From contig CAZYOF010000017.1 of assembly GCA_964648485.1 (NCBI GenBank), positions 4,896-68,895 of the forward strand: a stretch of DNA of 64,000 nucleotides, written 5' to 3'. The position numbers and the translations under genes are program-made. Shown piece by piece: positions 63,863 to 64,000 of this stretch. The notes under the pieces were generated by a model that worked only from the letters and a program-made list of their open reading frames with translations, had not been told where the DNA came from and did no database searches. This DNA is from DAIOEK01 sp964648485 (GTDB lineage Bacteria; Chloroflexota; Anaerolineae; Anaerolineales; Anaerolineaceae). Each line of letters starts with the position of its first letter. Position 1 is the first letter of the stretch.

Positions 63863-64000
63863 GGATGATTAATTATCATCCCATAAAGGTGGTTATTAAT
63901 CCCACCTTATGGAGTTAGTATAGTACGTGTAACATACTTTCTGTAAATTGTCAATAGCCGGGTGATTAATACCACCCATAGCCGCCTTGGTGTATACCAC
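63863..64000 (-). promoter_or_regulatory. cluster of operator-like palindromes upstream of the MalE-like gene
   Basis: Imperfect palindromes lie at 63863-63881 (GGATGATTAATTATCATCC), 63888-63906 (GGTGGTTATTAATCCCACC) and 63960-63977 (GGGTGATTAATACCACCC), with a fourth related site GGTGTATACCAC at 63989-64000 at the window edge. All share a GG...TTAAT...CC pattern. A LacI/MalR-type or AraC-type regulator is a likely binder, but its gene is not in the window. Confidence 0.6.
63917..63954 (-). promoter_or_regulatory. possible promoter of the second sugar operon
   Basis: On the minus strand TTGACA lies at 63949-63954 and a TATACT box at 63917-63922. Their distance (26 bases) is too long for one promoter, so one of the pair belongs to another weak hexamer. 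The region sits between the second and third operator-like palindromes. Confidence 0.35.

Overview
The window is about 64 kb of a bacterial chromosome that looks like a member of the Chloroflexota, most probably class Anaerolineae. This taxonomic call is inference. It rests on an S8 protease with GSYGLWS-type tandem repeats, an Agl23-like membrane protein fused to an NHL propeller, a mevalonate-type decarboxylase, fused ADP-forming acyl-CoA synthetase and ATPase-less sugar ABC operons. Base composition is mosaic: most of the window is moderately AT-rich, while about 22-28.2 kb and 37.9-42.7 kb are clearly GC-richer. No rRNA, tRNA, CRISPR array or replication origin was found.

Layout. 0-6.6 kb (minus strand): TrmO, an XRE-cupin regulator, a 56-residue membrane protein, an MFS transporter and a heterodimer-type ABC exporter pair. 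6.9-9.6 kb (plus): a single-chain cobalamin-dependent mutase-like protein followed by an opine-dehydrogenase-like enzyme, the strongest candidate for an undescribed metabolic pathway. 9.8-18 kb: UPF0316, an SDR, DUF2007, ADP-forming acyl-CoA synthetase, then a minus-strand group with OsmC, a CsoR/CstR-type repressor, an FmdB zinc ribbon, a sulfurtransferase, and two RNA-modification genes. 18.3-27.6 kb: a giant adenylate cyclase/ATPase/TPR protein, the repeat-bearing subtilase, a PfkB-GH4 pair and small surface proteins.

28.5-37.9 kb (plus): a compact type I restriction-modification cassette with three extra genes, in the order NucS-like nuclease, hsdM, fic, hsdS, HEPN-like protein, hsdR. The genes overlap or nearly touch, except for one gap before hsdS that carries three regularly spaced copies of a half-site. 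The cassette is bordered by transposase remnants and palindromic repeats, so it looks like an inserted defence island.

38.1-54.2 kb: housekeeping genes (mfd, pth, an Agl23-NHL fusion, an rRNA methyltransferase, uvrB, acylphosphatase, a HEAT-repeat protein, rseP, an mvaD-like decarboxylase). 54.4-63.8 kb: two convergent sugar ABC import operons sharing a bidirectional terminator. The first has a GntR regulator, ROK kinase and SIS isomerase and probably handles an amino sugar. The second is a MalEFG-like set whose upstream region carries several palindromic operator-like sites. Neither operon encodes its ATPase.
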